From contig NZ_QZCF01000005.1 of the NCBI RefSeq assembly GCF_003591485.1, positions 1-64,000 on the forward strand: a stretch of DNA of 64,000 nt. Direction: 5' to 3'. A model generated the notes under the pieces. The model searched no databases and was not told the DNA's origin. It worked only from the letters and a program-made list of their open reading frames with translations. Origin of the DNA: Paenibacillus sp. 1011MAR3C5 (GTDB taxonomy: Bacteria > Bacillota > Bacilli > Paenibacillales > Paenibacillaceae). Position numbers and translations under genes: made by a program. Below are positions 10,665-19,155 of the stretch, piece by piece. Within the stretch, counting starts at the first letter, position 1; every line of letters begins with the position of its first letter.

Positions 10665-11702
10665 ATGTACAGCAGCAAAAAGAAGCGTTGGAGCCTAGCG
10701 CTCGCGATACTCGCGATGACGGTGGCGCTTGCCGCATGCGGAGGCGGCAATGGGGGAGCGAAGAACAAAAATACCGATGAAGGCGGAAGCGAAGGAGACA
10801 AGCAGCTGCAGAAGGTGCAGGTCGTGCTGGACTGGTCGCCGAATACGAATCATACAGGGCTGTACGTTGCCAGGGATAAGGGCTTCTTCAAGGATCAAGG
10901 CCTCGATGTCGAGATTATTCAACCAGGCCAGGACGGCGCGGACAAAATGGTCGCTTCCGGCAATGTGCAATTCGGCGTGAGCTATCAGGAGTCCGTCACA
11001 ATGGCTCGCATTGCGGGCGTGCCGCTTGTGTCCGTCGCGGCGGTCATTCAGCATAACACATCGGGCTTTGCATCGCCGAAGGAGAAGGGCATCGATTCGC
11101 CGAAGAAGTTCGAAGGCATGCGCTATGGCGGCTGGGGCGCTCCTGTGGAGGAAGCGGTTATCGATTCCATCATGCGCGAGGAAGGCGCGGATGTCGGCAA
11201 AGTCGACATTATGAGCATTGGCGACAGCGACTTCTTCACGGCCGTCAAACGCGACATCGATTTTGCGTGGATCTACTACGCCTGGACAGGTGTAGAGTCG
11301 GAGCTGCGCGGCGAAGAAATCAATATGGTTTATTTGACCGACTATAGCGACAAGCTGGACTACTACACGCCGGTCCTCGTGACGAGCGAAGAGCTGGTAT
11401 CGAAGCAGCCGGAGCTGGTCAAGGCATTCACGGCGGGTGCAGCGGCAGGCTACCAATATACGATCGACAATCCGGAGGACGCAGCGGAAATTCTGATTCA
11501 GGCTGAGCCGGACCTTAATCCGGAGCTGGTCAGAGCGAGCCAGAAGTGGCTGAGCCCGCGCTACCAGGATGACGCTCCGCGCTGGGGCGAGCAGAAGCTG
11601 AGCGTATGGAAAAATTATGCCGACTGGATGTATGAGCGCGGCTTGCTGGAGTCGGAACTGGAAGCGGAGAAGGCGTTCACGAACGATTTTCTTCCAGAGT
11701 AA
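10665..11702 (+). CDS. thiY: Thiamine-precursor (HMP/formylaminopyrimidine type) ABC substrate-binding lipoprotein
   Basis: 346 residues. The signal peptide runs to LAAC with lipidated Cys25, then a low-complexity G/N/K linker, then an NMT1/THI5-type binding fold beginning VQVVLDWSPNTNHTGLYVARDKGFF, the signature of ThiY-like proteins that capture pyrimidine precursors of thiamine. An upstream in-frame ATG at 10536 would lie on the riboswitch terminator, so ATG 10665, preceded by AGGAGAGG, is the start. First gene of a riboswitch-controlled operon with the small binding protein, permease and ATPase that follow. The exact ligand (HMP or its formylamino form) is not readable from sequence. Confidence 0.9.
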   Translation: MYSSKKKRWSLALAILAMTVALAACGGGNGGAKNKNTDEGGSEGDKQLQKVQVVLDWSPNTNHTGLYVARDKGFFKDQGLDVEIIQPGQDGADKMVASGNVQFGVSYQESVTMARIAGVPLVSVAAVIQHNTSGFASPKEKGIDSPKKFEGMRYGGWGAPVEEAVIDSIMREEGADVGKVDIMSIGDSDFFTAVKRDIDFAWIYYAWTGVESELRGEEINMVYLTDYSDKLDYYTPVLVTSEELVSKQPELVKAFTAGAAAGYQYTIDNPEDAAEILIQAEPDLNPELVRASQKWLSPRYQDDAPRWGEQKLSVWKNYADWMYERGLLESELEAEKAFTNDFLPE

Positions 11703-11796
11703 GCGAGAATGCAAGATGGGCTGAGCGAAAGACGCAGCTTGAAAGAGACAATCTAGTAGAGCAAGACGGCTGACAACTTAAGGGAAGAGGGATCAT

Positions 11797-12099
11797 ATGG
11801 CTAACGCACTCGTAAGCATTCAAATCTTGCCGACAACACCTGGAGGAGCCAGCGTGCTTCCTTACGTGGACCGGGCAATCGATATTATCAAGGAGTCGGG
11901 CGTTCCGTACCGCGTCGCCCCGCTGGAGACGACGATGGAGGGTGAGCTCGGCAATCTGCTGGCTATCGTGCAGCGCATGAGCGAGGCGATGGCCGAGATG
12001 GGCTGCCCGTCGGTCATATCCCAGGTGAAGATTTATTATAATCCGGAGATCGGCGCTTCCATGGGCCGTTTGCTGGAGAAATATCCAGATGGACAATAA
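11797..12099 (+). CDS. MTH1187/YkoF-like small thiamine-binding protein
   Basis: 100 residues of the UPF0045/MTH1187 family, ferredoxin-like proteins related to one half of the thiamine/HMP-binding YkoF. Family marks are the opening ALVSIQILPTTPGG, the central YRVAPLETTMEGEL and the closing VISQVKIYY. It lies inside the thiamine-regulated operon and overlaps the permease start by 11 bases, which supports a role in handling the pyrimidine ligand in the cytoplasm. AAGGGAAGAGGG precedes the start. Confidence 0.85.
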   Translation: MANALVSIQILPTTPGGASVLPYVDRAIDIIKESGVPYRVAPLETTMEGELGNLLAIVQRMSEAMAEMGCPSVISQVKIYYNPEIGASMGRLLEKYPDGQ

Positions 12100-12886
12100 G
12101 CGAAGCCTGTGGTCGCGCGTATGGCCGCCAGCTCTCGTATTGGGGATATTGATCGCCTGCTGGCAGGCGGCGGTCTCCTTCGCTCTTGTCAAGGACTGGA
12201 TGATTCCGTCGCCGGTCGAAGTGGTCAAAGCCGCGTTCTCAAGCAACGTCTGGCCGAGACTGATGGAGCATACGGGCGCGACGCTGGGCCTTACGGCCAT
12301 TGGATTCGCAGGGGGAACGGCGGCGGGCTTCGTGCTCGCCGCTTTGCTGCATCTGCTGCCGGGGGTGCGCCGGGGCATCTACCCTCTGCTCATCCTGTCG
12401 CAGAACGTGCCAATTGTGATTCTTGGACCGATTATGACCATGCTGTTCGGCTATGGCCTGCTGCCCAAGGCGCTGCTGGTCATGCTCGTCTGCTTCTTCC
12501 CGGTCTGTATTGCTATGCTAGGCGGATTGACGGGCACAGACGAGAGCTTGCGCAATTATATGCGCATGATCGGCAGCGGCAAGTGGACGCTGTTCTGGCG
12601 GCTGGAGCTGCCGAGCGCGCTGCAAAGCCTGTTCTCGGGTCTGAAAATCGCCGCATCCTACAGCGTGCTGAGCGCGACCTTCGCGGAGATGCTGTCGCCC
12701 AAGATGGGGTTGGGCGGCTATATGGTGCTGTCGACGCGGGGCTATATGCCGGAGCGGGCATTCGCTTCCGCAATTCTGATCATTATGATTAGCTTGACCT
12801 TGTTTGGACTGATTGCGCTTGTAGAGCGGGCGGTTATCCGCTGGCGGCCAGGAAAGGGGGAGGCAGGGCGTCATGCTGGAAGTTAA
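12089..12886 (+). CDS. thiX: ABC transporter permease for thiamine precursor
   Basis: 265 residues, six predicted membrane helices, of the SsuC/ThiX-type binding-protein-dependent permease family. The cytoplasmic EAA-like loop reads YMRMIGSGKWTLFWRLELPSALQSLFSGLKI, split here for convenience at the conserved Gly of MIGSG. It contacts the ATPase encoded next. It overlaps the previous gene by 11 and the next by 14 bases, so the operon is translated as one unit. Confidence 0.9.
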   Translation: MDNKRSLWSRVWPPALVLGILIACWQAAVSFALVKDWMIPSPVEVVKAAFSSNVWPRLMEHTGATLGLTAIGFAGGTAAGFVLAALLHLLPGVRRGIYPLLILSQNVPIVILGPIMTMLFGYGLLPKALLVMLVCFFPVCIAMLGGLTGTDESLRNYMRMIGSGKWTLFWRLELPSALQSLFSGLKIAASYSVLSATFAEMLSPKMGLGGYMVLSTRGYMPERAFASAILIIMISLTLFGLIALVERAVIRWRPGKGEAGRHAGS

Positions 12887-13649
12887 GAATGTAAGCAAGA
12901 GCTTTGCCGATGCCCGCGGGACGAAAGACGTGCTGCGGCAGCTGTCTCTTCAAGTAGCCGATGGCGAGTTTGTCTCCATCGTAGGGCCTTCCGGCAGCGG
13001 CAAGACGACGCTGTTCGGCGTTATTGGAGGCTTGCAGCAGCCTACGGAAGGCGAAGTGCGGATCGGCGGACAAGCGACGACGGGCGAGACCGGGCATGTT
13101 GCCTATATGCCGCAGCAGGCGTCGCTCTTGCCATGGCGGACAGTCGCGGGCAATATCGAGCTGTCGCTAAGCATTGCAGGCGTGGAGAAGAAAAAGGCAA
13201 GATCGGAAGCGCTGGTCTGGCTGGAGCGGGTTGGTCTAGCCGAATATGCGGGCGCCTACCCGCATGTGCTGTCGGGCGGCATGCAGCAGCGTGTGTCTTT
13301 CCTCAGGGCGCTGCTGTCTCCGCAGCGGCTGATGCTGCTCGATGAGCCTTTCGGGGCGCTCGACGCCTTGACGCGTGAGCATATGCAGAAGTGGCTCTTG
13401 TCGATCTGGGAGCAGAATCGCCGCTCGGTGCTGCTCGTTACCCACAGCATCGAGGAAGCCCTGTACCTGTCTGACCGCATTATTGTGCTGTCGGCGTCTC
13501 CCGCTGTTATCTTGGATGAAATTACGGTTCCGTTTGACCGCCCGCGAAAGGAAGAGCTGCGCGAGGATGCCAGATTTATGGAGCTGAGAAGCCGGATCTA
13601 CCGCCATCTGGCGGAAGGAACGAAGGAGGCGAGCGGGAATGGCAGATAG
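12873..13649 (+). CDS. thiZ: ABC transporter ATP-binding protein for thiamine precursor
   Basis: 258 residues. Walker A GPSGSGKTT near residue 36, Q-loop MPQQASLLPW, signature LSGGMQQRVSFLRAL, Walker B LMLLDEPFGALD and H-loop VTHSIEEA are all intact. Sequence type is that of nitrate/sulfonate/taurine/thiamine precursor importers. Overlaps both neighbours; energises uptake by the riboswitch-controlled transporter. Confidence 0.93.
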   Translation: MLEVKNVSKSFADARGTKDVLRQLSLQVADGEFVSIVGPSGSGKTTLFGVIGGLQQPTEGEVRIGGQATTGETGHVAYMPQQASLLPWRTVAGNIELSLSIAGVEKKKARSEALVWLERVGLAEYAGAYPHVLSGGMQQRVSFLRALLSPQRLMLLDEPFGALDALTREHMQKWLLSIWEQNRRSVLLVTHSIEEALYLSDRIIVLSASPAVILDEITVPFDRPRKEELREDARFMELRSRIYRHLAEGTKEASGNGR

Positions 13650-14463
13650 TGCGAAGCAGGGGTGCGAGAGCAGTGTGATTGATGCGCATATTCATCTCGA
13701 TCTGTATGAGCCGGCCGAGCTTCATCCCATGCTGGAGGAAGCCTTCTACAGCGGCGTAGAAGCGGTCGTGGCTGTCTCGATGGATCTGGCCTCCTGCAAG
13801 GAGAATGAAGGTTTGTCCAGACGCTATCGGGGCCGCGTGCATCCGGCGTATGGCTTCCATCCGGAGCAGGAGCTGCCGGGGGATGATGAGCGGGATCGGT
13901 TATTGGAGTGGATACGTGCCCGACATGAGCGAGGCGAAGCGTTCGCTATCGGGGAAGTGGGCTTGCCCTATTATATGCGCACCGAGAGGGAAGCTGCGGG
14001 CGAGAGCTTCGACGAGACGCCTTATCTGGAGTGGCTGGAATCGTTCGTGAAGCTGGCTGCCGAGCTTGACCGGCCCATTGTGCTGCATGCCGTCTATGAG
14101 GATGCGGACAAGGCTTGTGATATCCTGCAACGCCACAGGGTACGGAAAGCACATTTTCACTGGTTCAAAGGGAGTGCGGAGACGATTGCCCGCATGATCG
14201 AATGTGGCTACTACGTTTCGATCACGCCTGATGTGGCATACGAATCAGAGATCATTGATCTGGTAGAGCGCTATCCAATGGGGCAATTAATGGCAGAGAC
14301 GGACGGTCCGTGGCCGTTCGAAGGACCATACAGCGGGCGCAGGACCATACCGGGAATGGCACGATATGCCGCAGCTGACATTGCCCGCATCAAGGGCTTG
14401 GCGTTAGAAGAAGCTGAGGCAATATTGCTCCGCAACACGAAGGAGTTTTACGGAATAGCATAA
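13639..14463 (+). CDS. TatD-family metal-dependent hydrolase
   Basis: 274 residues with a TIM-barrel metallohydrolase pattern: IDAHIHLDLY at residue 14 (metal His17 and His19), the acidic GEVGLPYY, HAVYEDADKACDIL, HFHWFKGSAETI and the late ETDGPWPF with the final metal Asp. TatD proteins are mostly nucleases, but divergent members act on other substrates. This one ends the thiamine-precursor operon, overlapping thiZ by 11 bases, so a role in processing a salvaged precursor is an attractive inference only. SD AAGGAGG precedes ATG. Confidence 0.8.
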   Translation: MADSAKQGCESSVIDAHIHLDLYEPAELHPMLEEAFYSGVEAVVAVSMDLASCKENEGLSRRYRGRVHPAYGFHPEQELPGDDERDRLLEWIRARHERGEAFAIGEVGLPYYMRTEREAAGESFDETPYLEWLESFVKLAAELDRPIVLHAVYEDADKACDILQRHRVRKAHFHWFKGSAETIARMIECGYYVSITPDVAYESEIIDLVERYPMGQLMAETDGPWPFEGPYSGRRTIPGMARYAAADIARIKGLALEEAEAILLRNTKEFYGIA

Positions 14464-14472
14464 ACGATTGAA

Positions 14473-14511
14473 GAACGGCCCTTTGTCCATGGCGGACAAA
14501 GGGCCGTTTCC
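14473..14511 (+). terminator. Rho-independent terminator of the thiamine operon
   Basis: Stem AACGGCCCTTTGTCC / GGACAAAGGGCCGTT with a four-base loop, followed by TCC. The T-run is poor but the stem is very strong. Confidence 0.8.
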
Positions 14512-14584
14512 TTATGCCAAGCTGTCGCATACAACGTAAAGAGGAGATCGTGCGCATGTGACGCGGCGTAAAGGAGTGACAAGC

Positions 14585-15355
14585 ATGGCAATGCTTACAA
14601 GAGATCAATTTTTTGCGGCCATCGCACCGGCCGTCATGTTCGTTCATCAGGAAGGCTCTTCGATGTTCCCGTCGGTAAGACTGGCTCAAAGCTTGCTGGA
14701 ATCGGGGGGGGATATTCATGCATGGAACAATCTGGGCGGTATTAAAGTCGGCAGCGGGCGGACGAATGCCTATTGGCAAGGTGAAGCTGTCGTGAAGGGA
14801 ACGTGGGAGTATGTAGACGGGCGTTCCGTCGTATCGAAGGCGGCATTCCGAGCTTACAAGAGCATCTATCATTTCTACAAAGACTTGGACCTGCTGCTGA
14901 ATACATCCAGATACGATAGAGTGCGCCATGCCGCAACACCGGAGCGACAGGCTCAGATGCTGCTGGCCTGCGGCTATGCGACGGACCCTGCCTACCCGTC
15001 GAAGCTGATGGCGATTATTCGCCAGTATGGATTGCTCCGTTATGATGAGATGGCAAAGCCGGTCCCATTGCCGAAGGGATTTGAAGCGGCTTCTATTGTG
15101 CCTATCCTTTATCAAGGCCAAGTGTTGGGAAGCGGGTATTTGCAAGGAGGCACGACCTGGATACCGGCAAGGCGGATTGGCGAGGCGTTGGGAGCAAAGA
15201 TAGGCTGGACCGGCACTCAGGTGACCGTCAACGGCCTTGAGTTGGAGTCGGTGCTGTCTTCGTCTACCGGATATGTGAAGGTAAGGGATATGGCGGGCGT
15301 GTTAGGATTTGCGGTGACCTGGGACGACCGGGCAAGGGCGGTTTTGTTCGAATAG
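14585..15355 (+). CDS. GH73-type N-acetylglucosaminidase with a stalk-like C-terminal domain
   Basis: About 256 residues. The first ~150 are a glucosaminidase (lysozyme-like GH73) domain: VRLAQSLLESGGDIHAWN holds the candidate catalytic Glu, and AWNNLGGIKV and YKSIYHFYKDLD follow. The last ~80 residues (ILYQGQVLGSGYLQGGTTWIPAR) resemble the copper-amine-oxidase-N/stalk domain of Paenibacillus surface proteins. No signal peptide is seen. ATG 14585 with AAGGAG eight bases upstream is preferred over GTG 14558. Likely a peptidoglycan hydrolase, perhaps prophage-derived. Confidence 0.8.
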   Translation: MAMLTRDQFFAAIAPAVMFVHQEGSSMFPSVRLAQSLLESGGDIHAWNNLGGIKVGSGRTNAYWQGEAVVKGTWEYVDGRSVVSKAAFRAYKSIYHFYKDLDLLLNTSRYDRVRHAATPERQAQMLLACGYATDPAYPSKLMAIIRQYGLLRYDEMAKPVPLPKGFEAASIVPILYQGQVLGSGYLQGGTTWIPARRIGEALGAKIGWTGTQVTVNGLELESVLSSSTGYVKVRDMAGVLGFAVTWDDRARAVLFE

Positions 15356-15370
15356 CCCTTCCGCTCGCCC

Positions 15371-15398
15371 TTCTGAAGAATATATTAGGTAATATAAT
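15371..15398 (+). promoter_or_regulatory. Probable sigma-A promoter of the amidase
   Basis: TTCTGA and TATAAT separated by 16 bases, 33 bases before the amidase start. Confidence 0.5.
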
Positions 15399-15430
15399 AG
15401 AACAACAAGCTTATGAGGGGAGCAGTCGGA

Positions 15431-16096
15431 ATGTACGCGTATGTGGTAGATCATATTCCGAAGTCGACGCCGCATAACAGGCGGCCCGGTTACGCATTGA
15501 ATGCTACGACCATCACGATACACAACACGGCAAACCCAACCAGCACGGCACGGAACGAAAGAAATTGGCTGACGAATCCATCCAATACAGTAACCGCTTC
15601 TTTTCATATCGTCATCGACGAGAAAGAAGCTATCGAATGTCTCCCGCTGCAGGAAGTGGCGTGGCATGCAGGTGACGGCAGCAGCTCAGGCAGCGGCAAC
15701 CGGACTTCGATCGGCATCGAAATTACGGAAAGCGGGAATTACGCCCAAACGCTGGATAATGCGGCGACCCTTGTTGCGTCTATGCTCAAGGAGCGAAGCT
15801 GGGGAACGAATCGTCTGCGAAGGCATTACGACTGGAGCGGCAAAAACTGTCCCCGCCTCATGAATGATGAGGGCGATTGGAGCGGCTGGAGAGCATTCGT
15901 CGCAAGCGTCGACGCCAAGCTGAAGGACGACGGCGGGGAGGTGGAAGAGCCGATGCTGAAACCGGAGGATGCGAACGCCATTATTCTGTTTTTGAGCGCA
16001 GCCTATATGTCCACGAAAGTGCCGGAAGCCCGCAGGGAGTTCAATCGGCTGGCGAACGAGCTGCGCCGAGTCAGCGATCAGGACCCGCAGCCTTAA
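15431..16096 (+). CDS. N-acetylmuramoyl-L-alanine amidase (Amidase_2 type)
   Basis: 221 residues. A zinc amidase fold with ITIHNTANP (metal His), SFHIVIDEKEAIECLPLQEVAWHAGD, GIEI and RHYDWSGKNCP (second His and the Cys ligand). It cuts the lactyl-peptide bond of peptidoglycan. This short form without a signal peptide resembles CwlA/XlyA-like enzymes of prophage origin. The C-terminal ~60 residues are helical, with no recognised binding domain. ATG 15431 is used because the alternative ATG 15413 overlaps the ribosome site GAGGGGAG. Confidence 0.88.
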   Translation: MYAYVVDHIPKSTPHNRRPGYALNATTITIHNTANPTSTARNERNWLTNPSNTVTASFHIVIDEKEAIECLPLQEVAWHAGDGSSSGSGNRTSIGIEITESGNYAQTLDNAATLVASMLKERSWGTNRLRRHYDWSGKNCPRLMNDEGDWSGWRAFVASVDAKLKDDGGEVEEPMLKPEDANAIILFLSAAYMSTKVPEARREFNRLANELRRVSDQDPQP

Positions 16097-16198
16097 GGCG
16101 GTCTGATCCATCTGCTGAAGCGATCCTATGGTAACGGAATTCTTAATAGGCATGAAAGAGATCTCCCGGCACGACGATTACGTATCGTCGGCTATCTG

Positions 16199-16228
16199 CC
16201 CGCATGCTAGGCGCATGCGGGAATTTTT
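16199..16228 (+). terminator. Rho-independent terminator
   Basis: Stem CCCGCATG / CATGCGGG with a 7-base loop followed by AATTTTTTG. It lies 100 bases after the amidase; a second small hairpin (GACGAT/ATCGTC) stands just ahead of it. Confidence 0.85.
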
Positions 16229-16374
16229 TGCTCATAGGAAAATCGATGCGGCGGGAGAAGCATGCGGGAAAATCATAGAATAAAGGATTACAGAAGAGTT
16301 CGGCGAATACAGTTAATACTATGTAAGGGCTATCACTGTTGAGGAAATTAAACCAATCAATGGGAGGGCTGCGG

Positions 16375-16767
16375 ATGGAGGAAGTCAATTGCCCGTGGTG
16401 CGGCGAACAAGTCATCTTGGACGGAAGCATATGTCCGTTATGCAAGCATGAGGTGCTGCCGGAGCATTTAAGCGGAAAGGAAAGCTCGGCGGTTGGAGAT
16501 GAAGGTCTGCAAGGTGAGCTGGAGGAAGAGGCTATAGCCTCTCAATTGATCCATAACTATACATGCGCACGGTGCGGACATGAGGAGTGCAACGTCCAAG
16601 AGGTGGCGATGACGGGTACAGGCATCAGCAAGCTGCTGGATATCCAGCATCATCATTATTTCTTCGTATCTTGCTTGCAATGCGGAAAGGTCGATGTGTA
16701 TGATCCGAATGTGCTGGAAGCGCGCAAGAAAGGGCTGCTGGGTTCCGGGCTGGATTTGTTTTTATAG
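16375..16767 (+). CDS. Zinc-ribbon protein with two pairs of CxxC motifs
   Basis: 130 residues. Two zinc-ribbon halves at the N-terminus (CPWCGE and CPLCKHE) and a second ribbon (CARCGHEEC, then VSCLQCGKVDVYDP) suggest two structural zinc sites. The last part matches nucleic-acid-binding-like zinc ribbons common in Paenibacillus. ATG 16375 follows GGAGG by seven bases, better than the upstream TTG 16339 and ATG 16360. Function not known; stands alone. Confidence 0.75.
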   Translation: MEEVNCPWCGEQVILDGSICPLCKHEVLPEHLSGKESSAVGDEGLQGELEEEAIASQLIHNYTCARCGHEECNVQEVAMTGTGISKLLDIQHHHYFFVSCLQCGKVDVYDPNVLEARKKGLLGSGLDLFL

Positions 16768-17066
16768 CAGTGGAGCAGGGAAAATGAGATATGTTGCATA
16801 TACAAGCTATGCTGCGAGAAAAACAGGCTGTCCACATCATGTGACGGCTTGTTTTCGTTTGTTCATGTTTCCGTTCAGTTTCCCTAAGCAGATAGAAACT
16901 TAAATGATCGTTGGAGGCGTAGTGGTCGAACGATGCGGTTTACAATTCGGCATGGCATCTGGTGCAATCCGTATGACGATTGCCGGTGCTCTCGCCAGCT
17001 GGTATGGACAACAGCAACGGACGCTGGAGCACAGTCATTTGCCTATCGGCGGTTGAAAAAAATAAT
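16768..17066. other. Intergenic stretch, no supported gene
   Basis: About 300 bases following the zinc-ribbon gene. A 50-codon frame at 16904-17056 exists but has no ribosome site and no family resemblance; otherwise nothing. Confidence 0.5.
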
Positions 17067-17087
17067 TAGTGACGAAAGCTGTCACTA
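17067..17087. promoter_or_regulatory. Perfect inverted repeat, possible operator
   Basis: TAGTGAC, seven bases, GTCACTA: a perfect 7-bp inverted repeat spanning 21 bases, about 180 bases upstream of the DinB-fold gene. No T-run follows, so it is more likely a protein site than a terminator. The binding protein is unknown. Confidence 0.4.
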
Positions 17088-17268
17088 TTAACGTTTAAGA
17101 TGAATTAGAGCTAGACAAAATTTATATGGAAGGGAGAGAGAGCCTAACGATGAATACCTGCGAAACATTTTGATCAGGGTCTAGCTTCTTAAGGGATTGC
17201 GGTTATGGATATGGAGAAACGAGACAAACGCTTGAAGAGAAAAATAACCTCAGGAAAGGGATGAGAAG

Positions 17269-17766
17269 ATGTACGCTACCGTACAGGATTTGATTGTCGA
17301 ATGGAATAGAGAGGCGGAATTAACCCAAAAGGTGCTGGACGGGCTGACCGATCAAGCGCTACAGCAGCAGGTATATCCTGGGGGACGTACGCTGGGAAGA
17401 ATTGCGTGGCATTTTGTTGCGAATATCCCGGATTACTTAACTGAATTCGGAGTCTTGGTGGAGAAAGTATCTAATTCGGACGAGGTGCCGTCCGCAAAGG
17501 AGATGGCGGAGACGTTCAATACGGTCAGCTCTCGCGTAGTCGAAGCCCTTCAAGAGCAGTGGACGGACGACTCGTTGAAGCATGTCCAAAATGCGTTCGG
17601 AAGACTCGAATCCAACGCGACGATCTTCATGGGATTGATCAAACACATTGTTCATCATCGGGGCCAGGCTACGGTTCTCATGCGTCAAGCGGAGCTGCCT
17701 ATACCTGCAGTGTACGGTCCTTCCAAGGAAGGATGGGCGCAGTTAGGAGTAACGCCGCCGCTTTGA
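17269..17766 (+). CDS. DinB-fold (four-helix, metal-binding) protein
   Basis: 165 residues of the DinB/DfrA-YfiT-like superfamily, not the polymerase. Three potential metal ligands are present at the expected places: His48 in IAWHF, and His126 and His130 in KHIVHHRGQ. Such proteins bind divalent metal, and some act as thiol transferases (bacillithiol or mycothiol dependent) or detoxification enzymes; the substrate here is unknown. The ribosome site GAAAGGG is moderate. Single gene with a possible operator upstream and a terminator downstream. Confidence 0.88.
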   Translation: MYATVQDLIVEWNREAELTQKVLDGLTDQALQQQVYPGGRTLGRIAWHFVANIPDYLTEFGVLVEKVSNSDEVPSAKEMAETFNTVSSRVVEALQEQWTDDSLKHVQNAFGRLESNATIFMGLIKHIVHHRGQATVLMRQAELPIPAVYGPSKEGWAQLGVTPPL

Positions 17767-17932
17767 GTGTATGTACTGTCAGGTGTTCTGAATAAATGAG
17801 GCGGTATAATTCTCGCTAACTCGGCAGGTTGACGTCTATTCAGCCAAACAAGCGGAAACGTTGAGCTAGCAGAGGAATCTTGGAAAAGGGACAAGATGAA
17901 CGCTGCCTTTCTATAAAAATCCTTGCCACGCA

Positions 17933-17972
17933 AATAACCCAGCCGCAATGTTCCAGAGGGCTGGGTTATTTC
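17933..17972. terminator. Bidirectional terminator
   Basis: Stem AATAACCCAG / CTGGGTTATT with an 18-base loop, followed by TTTCATTTT on the plus side. It separates the convergent DinB-fold and cotJC genes. Confidence 0.8.
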
Positions 17973-17988
17973 ATTTTGATAATAAACA

Positions 17989-18558
17989 TTAAAAATAAAT
18001 CCGCTGATCCTGCTTTTCCTTAAGTATTTCAACCGCCTCGCGGAAACGCAGGGAATGCACGATCTCCCGCTCGCGAAGGTATTTCAAGCTGTCTTGCAGG
18101 TCCACATCATCCGTCATGTCAATGAGCCACTGATAGGTGGCTCTCGCCTTCTCCTCCGCGGCAATATCCTCATACAGATCGGCGATGGGATCGCCCTTGG
18201 CCTGGATGTAGGAAGCTGTCCATGGCACTCCGGCAGCATTTTGGTAAAACAAGGCTTTGTCGTGGTTGGCGTAGTGATCTCCCAGACCGACTGCCCTCAT
18301 TTGATCCGGTGTAGCGTCCTTTGTCAGCTTATAGACCATGGTCGCGATCATCTCAAGATGGGCAAATTCTTCCGTTCCAATATCTGTCAATAATCCGACT
18401 ACTTTGTCTGGGATGGTGTAACGCTGATTCAAATACCGCAATGCAGCCGCCAGTTCCCCATCGGCGCCGCCGTACTGCTCTAGCAGAAATTTGGCCATTA
18501 ACGGATCGCACTTGCTAACTCTAACCGGATATTGAAGCTTCTTCTCGTATACCCACAT
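17989..18558 (-). CDS. cotJC: Spore coat protein CotJC (manganese-catalase-like)
   Basis: 189 residues, the usual CotJC length. A ferritin-like four-helix fold with metal-site motifs LLTDIGTEEFAHLEMI near residue 60 and DIAAEEKARATYQWL near residue 130, as in manganese catalases. It is deposited in the spore coat together with CotJA and may consume peroxide. Last gene of the cotJABC operon. Confidence 0.95.
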   Translation of the reverse strand: MWVYEKKLQYPVRVSKCDPLMAKFLLEQYGGADGELAAALRYLNQRYTIPDKVVGLLTDIGTEEFAHLEMIATMVYKLTKDATPDQMRAVGLGDHYANHDKALFYQNAAGVPWTASYIQAKGDPIADLYEDIAAEEKARATYQWLIDMTDDVDLQDSLKYLREREIVHSLRFREAVEILKEKQDQRIYF

Positions 18559-18627
18559 TGACGCACATACCCCGCTTTCCCCAACTTTTTGGCTAAAGCA
18601 ATAAACTTCAGGGTTGACCTGTAAGGC

Positions 18628-18891
18628 TCAAACTTGCCAAGGCCAAGGCGCTTCCTTCCATTGCCAAGGAGATTTGGAGAGGCTGTACCCGAAATTCATG
18701 AGCGGGCCGTATTGCGCTTCAAACTGTTCAACGATACGCTTGCGAAGCTCGGCAAACTGATTAAATTGAGCAATCGCAGCTTCGTCACCCGGATGGGTGT
18801 CCAGATACAGGTTCAATTCCACTAATACAAAATCCACGGCCTGCAAGTCGTGAAGCTGCTTGTAGTAGGCTTCATCGAGCACGTGAGACAT
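18628..18891 (-). CDS. cotJB: Spore coat protein CotJB
   Basis: 87 residues. It matches CotJB: YYKQLHDLQAVDFVLVELNLYLDTHPGDEAA near the start and the tryptophan-rich tail SPWQWKEAPWPWQV. Start ATG 18891 shares one base with the stop of cotJA (TGATG), so the two are coupled. It is thought to aid assembly of CotJA and CotJC in the coat. Confidence 0.95.
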   Translation of the reverse strand: MSHVLDEAYYKQLHDLQAVDFVLVELNLYLDTHPGDEAAIAQFNQFAELRKRIVEQFEAQYGPLMNFGYSLSKSPWQWKEAPWPWQV

Positions 18892-18892
18892 C

Positions 18893-19121
18893 AATCACCA
18901 CCTGCTTCCTTGCGTGATGGGTCCGGATAGGGAGCGTACAGGGCTGGCCAAAGCGTTCCATACTTCAAGGCTTCGTAAGGGGAGAATTGCGGCAGATTGG
19001 GAGGCTGGAATGGGATGAACAGCTGCGGCGGCACATTGTAGCTTTTTTCGGTGATGGGCGGGCAAGGGTCGAACGGCCCGATAAACGGCCGGTACGTTCG
19101 GAACTGATCGCTTGCATTCAT
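18893..19121 (-). CDS. cotJA: Spore coat protein CotJA
   Basis: 76 residues, proline- and tyrosine-rich. The CotJA-type motifs are RPFIGPFDPCPPI in the front half and FQPPNLPQFSPYEALKYGTLWPALY in the rear, separated by the conserved PPQLFIPFQ. A frame extending up to 19220 exists but ATG 19121, with AAAGGAG upstream, is the true start; the upstream part lies in the sigma-E promoter. The stop TGA ends at 18891 and overlaps the cotJB ATG. Confidence 0.93.
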
Positions 19122-19155
19122 AGGGGGCGCTCCTTTCCATATCATTCCTCGCCCC

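Noticed and set aside
14470-16100. Glucosaminidase and amidase as signs of a prophage
   Set aside because: No holin, capsid, integrase or attachment site is nearby; two wall hydrolases alone do not support a prophage.
16904-17056. A 50-residue frame (MIVGGVVVERCGLQFGMASG...)
   Set aside because: No ribosome site and no similarity I can recognise; length is within chance.
17151-17174. A seven-codon frame (MNTCETF) after a purine-rich stretch, possibly a leader peptide
   Set aside because: No attenuator structure around it; too short to support.
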